Shown here piece by piece: positions 32,928-43,345 of a DNA stretch of 64,000 nt. The translations under genes were made by a program, and so were the position numbers. Where the stretch lies: contig NC_091255.1 in the NCBI RefSeq assembly GCF_042477335.2, positions 39,410,501 to 39,474,500 of the forward strand, written 5' to 3'. Position 1 is the first letter of the stretch. Every line of letters starts with the position of its first letter. This stretch comes from Ovis canadensis. Lineage: Eukaryota > Chordata > Mammalia > Artiodactyla > Bovidae. Under the pieces are notes generated by a model. The model ran no database searches and was not told the origin of the DNA. It worked only from the letters and a program-made list of their open reading frames with translations.

Positions 32928-33687
32928 TCCATCTGAAAATTTCCCCTGATGTTTATCTGTAACCTTACTTCATTCATACATAAAATGCAGTGTGGCAGCG
33001 AATACAAGAGCGCTGTAAGATAGTAAGATAAACAGTGGATCTCCCTCCTCGGTCCTGCACCCCGTGGGTATGCTCCCCCCACCGCCCCACATAGGGATGG
33101 CGGCTCTGTCATACTGACATTTTCAGATGGTGTTATTTGAAAAGCTTTAAACTTAATCCAAATAAAGAACACAGACCTCATTTCATATTCATTGCCTTGC
33201 ACACTAACAAAGCTTTAGAAATTTTGCTAAATGTGGACTTGGACATGAGTCACATAATTTTTACTAGCAGAGTCATAGCTCAGTTAGGAAGGCAAGACAC
33301 AAAGACGTTAAGGGGACATTAAAGGTGATAAATATGATATGTGGCCGAGACTGGATATCCAGCATTTGTATGTTCTTCCTGATCTTTTTCTATTCTGGAG
33401 TAGAGATTGGGGAATTAAATTCAAAGAGGAGAAAGAGATGGATTTCCTTTCAAGTGGCAAGAAGTGAAGAAAGGGTAAATGCTTTCCCACTGAACACAAA
33501 ACCGCTAGTTTTCTGGCACTGTGCTTGACAAGAAGTGATTTCTGACTCACTTGCTTAATTCTTTCGCATTTCAACAGAAAAGTCTTAGAGAAAGCCCAGG
33601 ATCAAAAAAGCAAATAAACCAGGGAGCCAGAATGGGGTAGGTGAAGAAGAAAGCTTAAGGCAAAAAAGTGAAGGCGTTAGAAAAGCA
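32928..33687. other. Unassigned sequence
   Basis: Nothing recognised. Overlapping antiparallel frames at 33308-33574 (minus) and 33325-33528 (plus) have no domain. Confidence 0.35.
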
Positions 33688-33694
33688 ATGTTAC

Positions 33695-33894
33695 CTGAAA
33701 TGAAACGAAAGTCACTTAGTTATGTCCGACTCTTTGCAACCCCATGGACTGTACAGTCCACGAAATTCTCCAGGCCAGAATACTGGAGTGGGCAGTCTAT
33801 CCCTTCTCCAGGGGATCTTCCCAACCCAGGAATCAAATCCAGGCCTCCCGAGTTGCAGTCAGATTCTTTACCAGCTGAGCCACAAGGGAAGCCC
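33695..33894 (-). mobile_element. Bov-tA SINE
   Basis: Antisense, with a small internal change ('gactgtacagtccacgaaat'). TSD about 7 bases: 'atgttac' at 33688-33694 and 33895-33901. Confidence 0.93.
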
Positions 33895-33901
33895 ATGTTA
33901 C

Positions 33902-34350
33902 ATAGAAAATATTATTTTAAAAAATCCTATATGTAAAGTAAGAGATTCAATAATACTGATCAGATTTTAGAGATCATCACTGGCTGAAAAGACAAAATGA
34001 GATGTGTCACTCCAAATTGAGTATTTGACTCCAAAAGTTAGCAGTAAAGAATGGAGGAATAAACAACATTTGCAAAGATTAAGAAATTCCATTTCTACAT
34101 TTTTTCAAACATTTTTGTAGGCTGGAAAAATACTCTGTCAATTTTGCCTTTGATCAGATAATCATCAAGAAAGGCTCCCAATTCAAGTCACATTGATTGA
34201 GACTTGAAACCCGAAAGGTTTCTTTCGCCTTTCTTTTGAGAGGGGTGGTCCTTTTAATAATACAAAGGATTAGAAGTTAGGTATGACCCTCCAGAAAACT
34301 TTCTTTGTGCTTTTGTCAAATTCAAATTTTTACTAAAATAAGTCACAAAT
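33902..34350. other. Unassigned sequence
   Basis: A/T-rich. Nothing recognised. Confidence 0.35.
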
Positions 34351-34366
34351 GAAAAATGGTAGAAGG

Positions 34367-34570
34367 GGACTTCTCTAATGGTCCAGTGGTTAAGAATCCT
34401 CTTACCAATGTGGGGGAAATGGGTTCGGCCCCTGGTCCAAGAACTAGGATCTCACATGCCGAGGGACAACTAAGCACCCGAGAGCCCTAGGGCCTGTGCT
34501 CTGAAACGAGAGAAGCCACCACAATGAAAACTTGCACTGCATCCAGGGTAGCCAAAAATAAAATATTTGA
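34367..34570 (+). mobile_element. CHR-type SINE with clear TSD
   Basis: 'ggacttctctaatggtccag' head, 'cgagagccctagggcctgtg' middle and an A-rich tail. TSD 'aaaaatggtagaagg' (34352-34366) and 'aaaaatggcagaagg' (34571-34585), 14 of 15 matching. It is longer than the other CHR copies because the region before the tail is extended. Confidence 0.9.
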
Positions 34571-34585
34571 AAAAATGGCAGAAGG

Positions 34586-35035
34586 TCAGCAGACTTCTCT
34601 GAATACTTGTATAAAGGGAATAATTCAGAGTAACACTGAGAATTAAAATCAACAAGAGGAAAAGATGTCAGATTCTGATAGCAACTGACCTAATTATAAA
34701 GCATAGGGAGCCAGGCTGAGTAAAACCCCATTCAGGCTTCAGTTTATGGCAAGCCAAAGTTATAATGTTGTATCCTTAACAAAAAACTAAGAAGATGCCT
34801 TTATTCCCCTTTTCCTACATCTGCCTCTGGTCTCAAGAACAAGTTGTTGATCGATACTAATGAAAAAGCAGAGCAGGAGCCTCTCCCACACCTTTAAGTG
34901 TGCTTCTACAGGGCAAGAAAATTATTCTAATTTCACACCCATCAACCTGTGTCTCTGTAAAGATTTGTGTTTTTTTAATCTAGAAAAGTATCTGGGCTGC
35001 ACAGGGAAGTCTAGGGGTGGCCTCGTCTGTTACCA
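34586..35035. other. Unassigned sequence
   Basis: Nothing recognised. Confidence 0.35.
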
Positions 35036-35372
35036 GTTTTTGTTCAGTCACCAAGTCATGTCTGACTCTTTGCAACCCTTGGACTGCAGCACACCAGGCT
35101 TCTCTACCCTTCACCAACTCCTGGAGCTTGCTCAAACTCATGTCCATTAAGTCAGTGATGCCATCCAACTATCTCAACCTCTGTCGTCCCCTTCTCCCCT
35201 GTCCTCAATCTTGCCCAGCATCAAGCCTTTTCCATTGAGTTGGCTCTCTGAATCAGGTGGCCAAAGTATTGGAGCTTCAACTTCAGTATCAGTCCTTCCA
35301 ATGAATATTCAGGGTTGATTTCCTTTAGGATTGACTGGTTTGATCTCTTTGCTGTCCAAGGGACTCCAGAGG
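35036..35372 (-). mobile_element. BovB LINE 3' fragment
   Basis: Antisense, 'cagtcaccaagtcatgtctg', 'gtgatgccatccaactatct', 'ggtggccaaagtattggagc' and ending in 'ctgtccaagggactcc'. Confidence 0.88.
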
Positions 35373-36285
35373 TGCCATCTTTAAAAGGAAATTGATCTGA
35401 GTGAAGATGAAAACAGGAAGAACTCTCAGGGACTATACATTGGGGGATTTTTTTTTTTTTTTTTTTTTTGCAAATCCTGCATCAGCTTAAAAAAATCCAA
35501 GAACTAAAGAGAATGGTAAAAGATGCTCCCCACAACCCCTGCCTTAAAGAACAGAAAATAATGTGTGATGAGAAGCAGGATTAGGCTACAACATCAAAGT
35601 ATCCTACCCGCTCTAGTTGTCAAACTGGAATCATCATCACACGGTGGGTAGATAAGGAGACCCTGCATCCTTAACACTCCTCTAATCTTCAGATGAGAAT
35701 GGAATCTGGGCAGGTTTCATCTTGTTCAAGGATATGAAGAGAGAAACATCTCCTCCCAAAGTCTGAAACTAGGGTGGTTTAAAAAAATACTCTGGGACAA
35801 CATATAAGGACAGCATTCAGATGACGAAGTGGGAGAAGTCTGAAGATTATCTCATGTCGAATCCATGTGAAAAATTCAGACAACTGTTTGGATTTCTCAA
35901 CTTGCTTAAAGATGCCATAATCTCTGCATAGTATCATAAAGAGAGGAGAGCCTGAGATAAAAGGGGACTTGGGCTTGAGCAATGAAATTCAAGAAAGAGA
36001 AGATGGAATTGCTTTCAGGATGTTGAAACCGGGATGCAGAAGGTCTGCAAGAAATTAAAGACATGGTAGTAGAATTAAAATTAGCCTCAAAGGCAGGAAA
36101 AAGCAAAAACAATGGCATGGCAGCCAAGTTTGTGCATTTCCCAGAAAGGACATGATCTGACACCTACCTTCCTCTTTAGGCTCACTTTTTACCACTCGCC
36201 CCTCACTTCTTCAGCCACAGGTTTTGTTCTCTTTTTCCCAAATTCACCCACCTCTTTACTTTCCGAGACATCTGTTTCTTCTGGC
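35373..36285. other. Unassigned sequence with a 22-base T run
   Basis: T run at 35448-35469, possibly the (antisense) tail of an unrecognised retroelement. Otherwise nothing recognised. Confidence 0.4.
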
Positions 36286-36475
36286 CAGACTGAAAGCTGC
36301 CTTAGTCTTCACTTGGCTGGCTTCAAATCCCAGCCCAGTCTCCCCATCTGTAAATCTGATTGATAACAGAATCTTCTTTTCATTGTTGTCATGAGAATTA
36401 AACGGACCATATATAGAACTTAATACAAAACTCAGTATGTAGCAAGTGTTGAATACCCATTAGGTAGTCATAACA
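36286..36475 (+). mobile_element. MIR SINE fragment
   Basis: 'ggcttcaaatcccagcccag', 'catgagaattaaacggacca' and 'cagtatgtagcaagtgttga' follow MIR order. Confidence 0.6.
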
Positions 36476-36769
36476 CTAACACAGGTATGGTGGAGGTTTC
36501 CTCCTCTATTAAGGTTCTTGCTTACAGGACTATTAATAATGATTAGCTCCATGAAAATAAAGATTTTGTTTTGTTTGTTTGTCCTCATCTAGCCTGCACC
36601 CAAATGACATAGAAAATGACATATAGGATATTTCTTGAGTCCAAGAGTTGTCTCTGCAGCATAAAGTTCACTGTGTCCTACCTAAATTCACATTGAGACA
36701 CTCTAGAAAACTGACTACCTAAACGAAGAAAATTTATCAAGTTTCTATATAAAGAAATAATAAGGAAAA

Positions 36770-38490
36770 AGTAACCCATGAATAAAAAGGAAAGAATTAG
36801 GCTGGTGTCAAACTTTAGGGCAACACTAAGTGCCAAAAGGTGGTGGAGACCTCATAATAATTTTGAGAGAAAAGGTTGTGAATCAGGAATTTTATACCTT
36901 GTCAATCTGCCTTTTGTATGTGAAGGTAACAAAAATGCATCCTCAAATAGGAGAACTTAGAAAATATCAGTCATGTAAGCTTCATGGGAAAATGTCCCTT
37001 GAAGAAATAATTACCATCAATAGAAAGTCAGAATTCAATGTTTGAAGCTGGGAAAATAATAATAAAGGATTGGCAATCTGCACTGAAGTAAAATTAAGGG
37101 GGATCCAAATAATTGTAATGGTGGTAGTGGTTTAGTTGCTAAGTCATGTCCGACTCTTGTGACCCCCTGGACCGTAAGTAGCCTGCCAGCCTTCTCTGCC
37201 CATGGGATTTCCCAGGCAAGAATATTGGAGTTGGTTGCCGTTTGCTTCTCCAGGGGATCTTCCCAACCCAGGGGTCAAACTGGCATCTCAAATCCATGTT
37301 ACCTACACTACAGGTGAACTCTTTATTGCTGAGTCACCAGGAAAGCCCAATAGTTGTAAACTTGTCCTAAAAGTGTTATAAATGAGAACTTTCCACACAA
37401 AAGAAGATAAAACACTTTAATATAGAGTGATGTGAATAATCTCCATCTATGAAATTACATTAACAGGGGCCATAGTCTGAATGGAGGAAAAGAAATGGAA
37501 GTGTATTAAACATTTTGCTTAAATCAGAGTGGCCAACAAATTACATTTCTTAATTCTAATAATTTCAAATTGTAGTTTAAAGAAAATATTTGAAAACTCA
37601 AAAGTAATTCATCAGAGAAAAGCAAAGTGGAAAAAAAATGCTGATTTGGTTAGGAAAAAAAGAAAGTAAAAAAAGGAGAGCTCAAGAAGCAAAAACAGAA
37701 AAAGGAAAGTAGACACAATCCAAATATAGTACTTGGAAGAGTGATTGTAAATGAGATAAATTCAGTTATTAAAGAGATCCTGAAATTGTTATGTAATGAA
37801 ACCAAGTCCAGTTATCTACTGTTGACTAAAGACATACCTAAAATGAATCCAGGTAAAAAGTATAGCAAACACAAAAAGAAAAAAAAGAGTTATAATATTA
37901 ATAGGCTATATAGAATTTAATATAGCATCAAATGGGACTATGAACAAAGACCATCATTTTTATTGTTAAAAACTAAAAGATAATAGAGCACCAATTAACC
38001 TTTATGTTCCAAAATCAGTAGATCAAATAATGTGAAACTCACACTCTTAAAAATACATGGAGAAATTTATAGAAACATACCTATCTCAAAGTAGTTAAAG
38101 ACTAAATGATGATGTAGAAAAAATTAATAAAATGAGTAAGTTTATTTAAAAGGTACATTTTGAACTATATTTCTGCAAACAGAGATTATGCACTTTTCCA
38201 GGGAACATGGAACTTTAAGTATTATGTATTAAGCCACAAATAAAGTCTCAAGTATCAAAACAGAGAAATAAAATAAATATAGAGGAAAAAAAGGCAATAG
38301 CTTTCCCAATTTATCACCAAGAAGCATTTAGAAAGTACAGTGGGAAAAGATCCTAATCACTAAAACAATCCTCAAATATAAACTGCCTGGGAATATGCTC
38401 CAAAATAAAAGTACAGATGAAGAAAACCCATAAAAGTTCACTGAAGAATTTAGGATGGGATTTAAGTATATTGAGAATCAGATCCTGTTT
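36770..38490 (+). mobile_element. Old L1 / HAL1-like LINE, ORF1 C-terminus onward
   Basis: 'aaggaaagaattaggctggt' encodes KERIRLVSNFRATLSAKR, which resembles the ORF1 C-terminal domain of old L1 or HAL1, followed by 'caggaattttataccttgtc'. Downstream A-rich text continues loosely into what may be the endonuclease region (near 38190). Heavily decayed. HAL1 versus L1M cannot be decided. A Bov-tA is inserted at 37119. Confidence 0.5.
37119..37348 (-). mobile_element. Bov-tA SINE with clear TSD
   Basis: Antisense, with a small duplication 'ccgtaagtagcctgccag'. TSD 'aataattgtaa' (37108-37118) and 'aatagttgtaa' (37349-37359), one mismatch in 11. Confidence 0.94.
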
Positions 38491-39063
38491 GGAGGATCAG
38501 TTTAATTCAGTCACTCAGTCGTGTCTGATTCTTTGCAACCCCATGGACTGCAGCACACCAGGCTTCCCTATCCATCACCAACTCCTGGAGCTAACTGAAA
38601 CTCATGTCCATTGAGTCGGTGATGCCATCCAACCTTCTCATCCTCTGTCATCCATTTCTCCTCCCACCTTCAATCTTTCCCAGGATCAGGGTCTTTTCTT
38701 TTTTTTGTAATATAAATTTATTTATTTTAATTGGAGGTTAATTACTTTACAATATTGTATTGGTTTTGCTATACATCAACATGAATCCACCACAGGTATA
38801 CACGTGTTCCCCATCCTGAACCCGCCTCCCTCCTCCCTCCCCGTACCATCCCTCTGGGTTGTCCCAGTGCACCAGCCCCAAGCATCCAGTATCATGCATC
38901 CAACCTGGACTGGCAACTCGTTTCATATATGATATTATACATGTTTCAATGCCATTCTCCCAAATCATCCCACCCTCGCCCTTTCCCACAGAGTCCAAAA
39001 GACTGTTCTATATATCTGTGTCTCTTTCGCTGTCTCGCATACAGGGTTATCGTCACCATCTTT

Positions 39064-39672
39064 CTAAATTCCATATATATGCGTTAGTATACTGTATAGA
39101 TGTTTTTCTTTCTGGCTTACTTCACTCTGTATAATCGGCTCCAGTTTCATCCACCTCATTGGAACTGATTCAAATGTATTCTTTTTAATGGCTGAGTAAT
39201 ACTCCATTGTGTATATGTACCACAGCTTTCTTATCCATTCATCTGCTGATGGACATCTAGGTTGTTTCCATGCCCTGGCTATTATAAACAGTGCTGCGAT
39301 GGACATTGGGGTACACGTGTCTCTTTCAATTCTGGTTTCCTCAGTGTGTATGCCCAGCAGTAGGATTGCTGGGTCATAAGGCAGTTGTATTTCCAGTTTT
39401 TTAAGGAATCTCCACAATGTTCTCCATAGTGGCTGTACTAGTTTGCATCCCCACCAACAGTGTAAGAGGTTTCCCTTTTCTCCACACCCTCTCCTGCATT
39501 TATTGCTTGTAGACTTTTGGATCGCAGCCATTCTGACTGGCATGAAATGGTACCTCATTGTGGTTTTGATTTGCATTTCTTTGATAATGAATGGTGTTGA
39601 GCATCTTTTCATGTGTTTGTTAGCCATCCATATGTCTTCTTTGGAGAAATGTCTATTTAGTTCTTTGGCCCA
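39064..39672 (-). pseudogene. L1 ORF2p C-terminal remnant
   Basis: A long open minus frame (within 39825-39064) is L1 ORF2p from about 39672 to its natural stop. It reads [36 protein letters not shown], then the C-terminal cysteine-containing segment [18 protein letters not shown], and ends [17 protein letters not shown] onward. About 200 codons remain open with no stop, which suggests a fairly recent insertion. RT and endonuclease domains are absent in this orientation. Frame text upstream of 39672 is the inverted segment read on the wrong strand. Confidence 0.9.
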
Positions 39673-40143
39673 GAAGAAGAAGACAAAAAGAAAGACCATG
39701 AGAAAATACTTGAGGAGATAGTAGTTGAAAACTTCCTTAAAATGGGGAAGGAAATAATCACCCAAGTCCAAGAAACCCACAGAGTCCCAAACAGGATAAA
39801 CCCAAGACGAAACACCCCAAGACACATATTAATCAAATTAACAAAGATCAAACACAAAGAACAAATATTAAAAGCAGCAAGGGAAAAACAACAAATAACA
39901 CACAAGGGGATTCCCATAAGGATAACAGCTGATCTTTCAACAGAAACTCTTCAGGCCGGGAGGGAATGGCAAGACATACTTAAAGTGATGAAAGACAATA
40001 ACCTTCAGCCCAGATTACTGTGCCCAGCAAGGATCTCATTCAAATACGAAGGAGAAATCAAAAGCTTTACAGACAAGCAAAAGCTGAGAGAATTCAGCAC
40101 CACCAAACCAGCTCTCCAACAAATTCTAAAGGATATTCTCTAG
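39671..40143 (+). pseudogene. L1 ORF1p C-terminal remnant
   Basis: Encodes the end of the L1 ORF1 RNA-binding protein: [38 protein letters not shown] and ADLSTETLQAGREWQDILK, then the conserved C-terminal part ending PALQQILKDIL with a TAG at 40141-40143. This covers part of the RRM and the C-terminal domain. The N-terminal coiled coil lies upstream of the inversion breakpoint and is missing. It is followed by a 51-base gap before the ORF2 start, the normal L1 order. Confidence 0.9.
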
Positions 40144-40194
40144 AAAGGAAACACGAAAAGGGTGTATAAACCCGAACCCAAAACAATAAAGTAA

Positions 40195-41133
40195 ATGGCA
40201 ATGGGATCATACTTATCAATAATTATCTTAAACGTAAATGGGTTGAACGCCCCAACCAAAAGACAAAGGCTGGCTGAATGGATATAAAAACAAGGCCCCT
40301 ATATATGTTGTCTACAAGAGACCCACCTCAAAACAAGGGACTCATGCAGACTGAAAGTGAAGGGCTAGAAAAAGATTTTCCATGCAAATAGAGACCAAAA
40401 GAAAGCAGGAGTAGCAATACTCATATCAGATAAATAGACTTTAAAACAAAGGCTGTGAAAAGAGACAAAGAAGGACACTACATAATGATCAAAGGATCAA
40501 TCCAACAAGAAGATATAACAATTATAAATATATATGCACCCAATATAGGAGCACCACAATATGTAAGACAAATGCTAACAAGTATGAAAGGGGAAATTAA
40601 CAATAACACAATAATAGAAATTAACAATAACACAATAATAGGGGGAGACTTTAATACCCCACTCACACCTATGGATATAGCAACTAAACAGAAAATTAAC
40701 AAGGAAACACAAACTTTAAACAATACAATAGACCAATTAGACCTAATTGATATCTATAGGACATTTCACCCCAAACAATGAATTTCACCTTTTTCTCAAG
40801 TGCACACAGAACCTTCTCCAGGATAGATCACATCCTGGGCCATAAATCTAGCCTTGATAAATTCAAAAAAATTGAAATCATTCTAAGCATCTTTTCTGAC
40901 CACAATGCAGTAAGATTAGATCTCAATTACAGGAGAAAAACTATTAAAAATTCCAACATATGGAGGCTGAACAACATGCTGCTGAATAACCAACACATCA
41001 CAAAACAAATCAAAGAAATCAAAATATGCATAGAAATGAATGAAAATGAAAACTCAACAACCCAAAACCTGTGGGACACTGTAAAAGCAGTACTAAGGGG
41101 AAAGTTCATAGCAATACAGGCATACCTCAAGAA
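40195..41133 (+). pseudogene. L1 ORF2p endonuclease-domain remnant
   Basis: Starts at ATG 40195 (MAMGSYLSIIILNVNGLNAP). AP-endonuclease landmarks appear in order: N in NVNGL, E in LQETHLK (about 40310), Y in NIYAPN, D and N in GGDFNTPL (about 40640), and the SDHNAV block (about 40898). Stops interrupt it at 40285, 40366 and elsewhere, and it ends at the L1 5' truncation point near LKKQ. A perfect 24-base tandem duplication (40594-40641) adds eight residues just before GGDFN. Inactive. Confidence 0.9.
40594..40641. repeat. Perfect 24-base tandem duplication within L1 endonuclease
   Basis: 'aattaacaataacacaataa'-containing 24-base unit occurs twice, at 40594-40617 and 40618-40641, with no differences. 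In frame with the endonuclease reading frame. Confidence 0.95.
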
Positions 41134-41159
41134 ACAGGGTCTTTTCTAATGAGTCAGTT

Positions 41160-41194
41160 TTTTTTTTTAAATTTTAATTTTTTTATGCTTTTTT
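41160..41194. mobile_element. 35-base A/T-only-rich insertion with 13-base TSD
   Basis: 'taatgagtcagtt' occurs at 41147-41159 and again at 41195-41207. The intervening 35 bases ('aaattttaatttttttatgc' flanked by T runs) are foreign to BovB. It could be an ultra-short retroelement tail inserted by L1 machinery, or repair filler. It directly adjoins the TSD of the larger L1. Confidence 0.75.
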
Positions 41195-41706
41195 TAATGA
41201 GTCAGTTCTTTGCATCAGGTGGCCAAAGTATTGGAGTTTCAGCTTCAACATCAGTCCTTCCAATGAAGATTCAGGATTGATTTTCTTTAGGATGGATTGG
41301 TTGGATCTCCTTGCAGTCCAAGGGACTCTCAAGAGTCTTCTCCAAAACGACAGTTCAAAAGCATCAATTCTTCGGTGCTCAGCTTTCTTTATAGTTCAAC
41401 TCTCACATCCATACAAGACTACTGGAAAACCATACCTTTGACTAGATGGACCTTTGTTGGCAAAGTAATGTCTGCTCTTTAATATGCTGTCTAGTCTGTC
41501 ATAACTTTCCTTCCAAGGAGCAAGCATCTTTTAATTTCATGGCTGCAGTCACCATCTGCAGTGATTTTGGAGCCCAAACAAAATACAGTCTGACACTGTT
41601 TCCACTGTTTCCCCATCTATTTGCCATGAAGTGATGGGACCAGATGCCATGATCTTAGTTTTCTGAATGTTGAGTTTTAAGCCAACTTTTTCCACTCTCC
41701 TCTTAG

Positions 41707-42042
41707 AAGACATCTGTTTTTGCCTCAGTAATCTGTAAGGCCAAAGCAATTTCAAAAACACTACAATGAGATTTAGGGGGAACTTAAGTGTCTTCTTTGG
41801 GGAAGAAAATGAGGTAAGAGCCAAGAAAATTGTGGAATCAAAGAGTAATTAGAAAGGAATAATGACAATGAAGATCACTTGTACATGGTAAGCTTAAGTA
41901 TGTCCTGAGTGGAAATCAGAGGCAAGCTCAACAAGATGTGTAGGGAAGGAGTAAACCTTCAAGACACAGCTCCAGGACCACACTTAGAGGACCATGACCC
42001 CAGCCTGTGTTTCTCAAAGTGCCGTTTCTGGGTCCTTATCCT
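41707..42042. other. Unassigned sequence
   Basis: Nothing recognised. Confidence 0.35.
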
Positions 42043-42250
42043 GGCTTCCTTGGTGGCTCAGATGGTAAAGAATCTGCCTGCAATGCACGAGACCGAGGTT
42101 GGATCCCTGAGTTGGAAAGATCCCCTGGAGAAGGGAATGGAAACCCACTCCAGTATTCTTGCCTGGAAAATCCCATGGACAGAGGAACCTGGTGGACTCC
42201 AGTCCATGGATTCTCAAGGAGTTGGACACCACTGAGCGACTAACACACAT
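42043..42250 (+). mobile_element. Bov-tA SINE (first of a pair)
   Basis: 'ttggtggctcagatggtaaa' to 'ccactgagcgactaacacac'. The left flank 'ccttatcctg' recurs downstream of the second SINE, not of this one. Confidence 0.93.
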
Positions 42251-42290
42251 GCACATCCTGTTACAGCATAGCCATGACCTTGCAATGTCA

Positions 42291-42490
42291 GAGGCTTCCC
42301 TGGTGGCTCAAATGGTAAAGAATCCACCTGCAACGCAGGAGACTGGGGTCTGATCCCTGGGTCAGGAAGATCCCCTGGAGAAGGGAATGGGCTACCCATT
42401 CCAGTATTCTTGCCTGGAGAATCCCATGAACTAGAGGAGCCTGGCATCAGAAAAAGAGTCTGACAGGACTGAGCTAGGACTAACCCTGCA
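42291..42490 (+). mobile_element. Bov-tA SINE (second of a pair)
   Basis: 'ctggtggctcaaatggtaaa' to 'aagagtctgacaggactgag', with a small deletion in the body ('ggagcctggcatcag'). 'tagccatgaccttg' flanks the region on both sides at about 42270 and about 42524. Confidence 0.92.
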
Positions 42491-42764
42491 CTACTCCTCC
42501 CCTTATCCTGATCGTTACAATGTAGCCATGACCTTGGACTACCCCATCTATGCTTCTTCCCTCTGAGTCCAGATTCCTAAAGCTGGACATCCAAGAAACT
42601 CCACTGGAGATGGGCAACTTTATTTATTGTATAACTTAGCTGCTATATCAATGCCTTATCTCTTCTGCTGGCGGGAAACAGAACTTAGTCAATTCTCAGG
42701 AAATTCATTTCAGCATAAATCAGTCAATTCTGGATTTCACACCCTTTCCTGTCTAGGCATCATT
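42491..42764. other. Unassigned spacer with duplicated flank
   Basis: Begins with the copy of the inter-SINE spacer described among the findings. The rest is unassigned. Confidence 0.4.
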
Positions 42765-43170
42765 GAAGTTGGCTCAGCTACTATGGAAAACAGTATGGAG
42801 GTTCCCACCCAAAATAAAAATGGAACTTCTATATCATGTAGCATTTCCATTTCTCCATATAAAGAGACATCTGCACTCCTGAAATAGAGTCACAGATGTA
42901 GAGAATGGGCTTATGGACACAGTGGGAGAAAGAGGGTAGGGTGAGTTGAGATAGTAGTGCTGACATGTGTACACTACCTTGTAAAAAATAGCTAGCTGGT
43001 GGGGAACTGCTGTGTAGCAGAGGGAGCTCAGCTTAGTGACCGGTGACCACCTAGAGGGATGGGAGGATGCTCAACAGGGAGGAGATCTATGTATACTTGC
43101 GGCTGATTCATGTTCTTACACAACAGAAACCGACACACCATTGTCAAGCAATTATCTTCCAATTAAAAAT
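42765..43170 (+). mobile_element. L1 ORF2 end and 3' UTR with internal deletion
   Basis: 'actatggaaaacagtatgga' (ORF2) passes directly to the 3' UTR ('acagatgtagagaatgggct', 'tgctcaacagggaggagatc', 'gcaattatcttccaattaaa'). Several hundred bases of ORF2 end are missing. Confidence 0.85.
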
Positions 43171-43171
43171 A

Positions 43172-43345
43172 CATTTTAAAAGTCAAATAAGTTACAAGAA
43201 TGTATAGTGCAACACAGGGAAGATAGACAAGATTTTGTAATAACTGCGATTGGACTATAACCTTCAAAAATCGTGAATCACTAAGTTGTACACCTGAAAC
43301 TTATATAGTATTGTACATTAACTATACCTCAATAAAAATATATAT
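43172..43345 (+). mobile_element. L1 3' terminus
   Basis: 'gtgcaacacagggaagatag', 'tacacctgaaacttatatag' and 'ttaactatacctcaataaaa'. Second in a head-to-tail series. Confidence 0.75.

Larger units (their letters stand above)
38700..41134 (-). mobile_element. L1 with 5' inversion (twin-primed insertion)
   Basis: On the minus strand the element ends with a poly-A (T run 38700-38706), the ruminant L1 3' UTR ('ggaggttaattactttacaa') and the ORF2 C-terminus. At about 39670 the orientation flips: 39671-41134 is plus-strand L1 holding the ORF1 C-terminus, the inter-ORF gap and the ORF2 endonuclease. The middle of ORF2, with the RT core, is missing. A perfect 13-base TSD 'cagggtcttttct' flanks it (38687-38699 and 41135-41147). 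The nick site on the plus strand reads 'tttct/aa', close to the L1 target 'tttt/aa'. This is the classic product of twin priming. It lies inside BovB and is therefore younger than it. Confidence 0.95.
38503..41706 (-). mobile_element. BovB LINE 3' portion, split by an L1
   Basis: Left part 38503-38699 is the antisense 3' end ('catgtccattgagtcggtga'). The right part resumes at 41148 ('gagtcagttctttgcatcag') and runs to 41706 ('gttgagttttaagccaactt'). Together they make about 750 bases of one BovB whose sequence is continuous once the L1 and a 35-base insertion are removed. It covers the C-terminal RT region and 3' UTR. Stops interrupt the frame. Confidence 0.92.

Noticed and set aside
39064..39825. 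253-codon frame as one intact protein
   Set aside because: Only the part below about 39672 is L1 ORF2p. The start of the frame is the inverted L1 segment read on the wrong strand.
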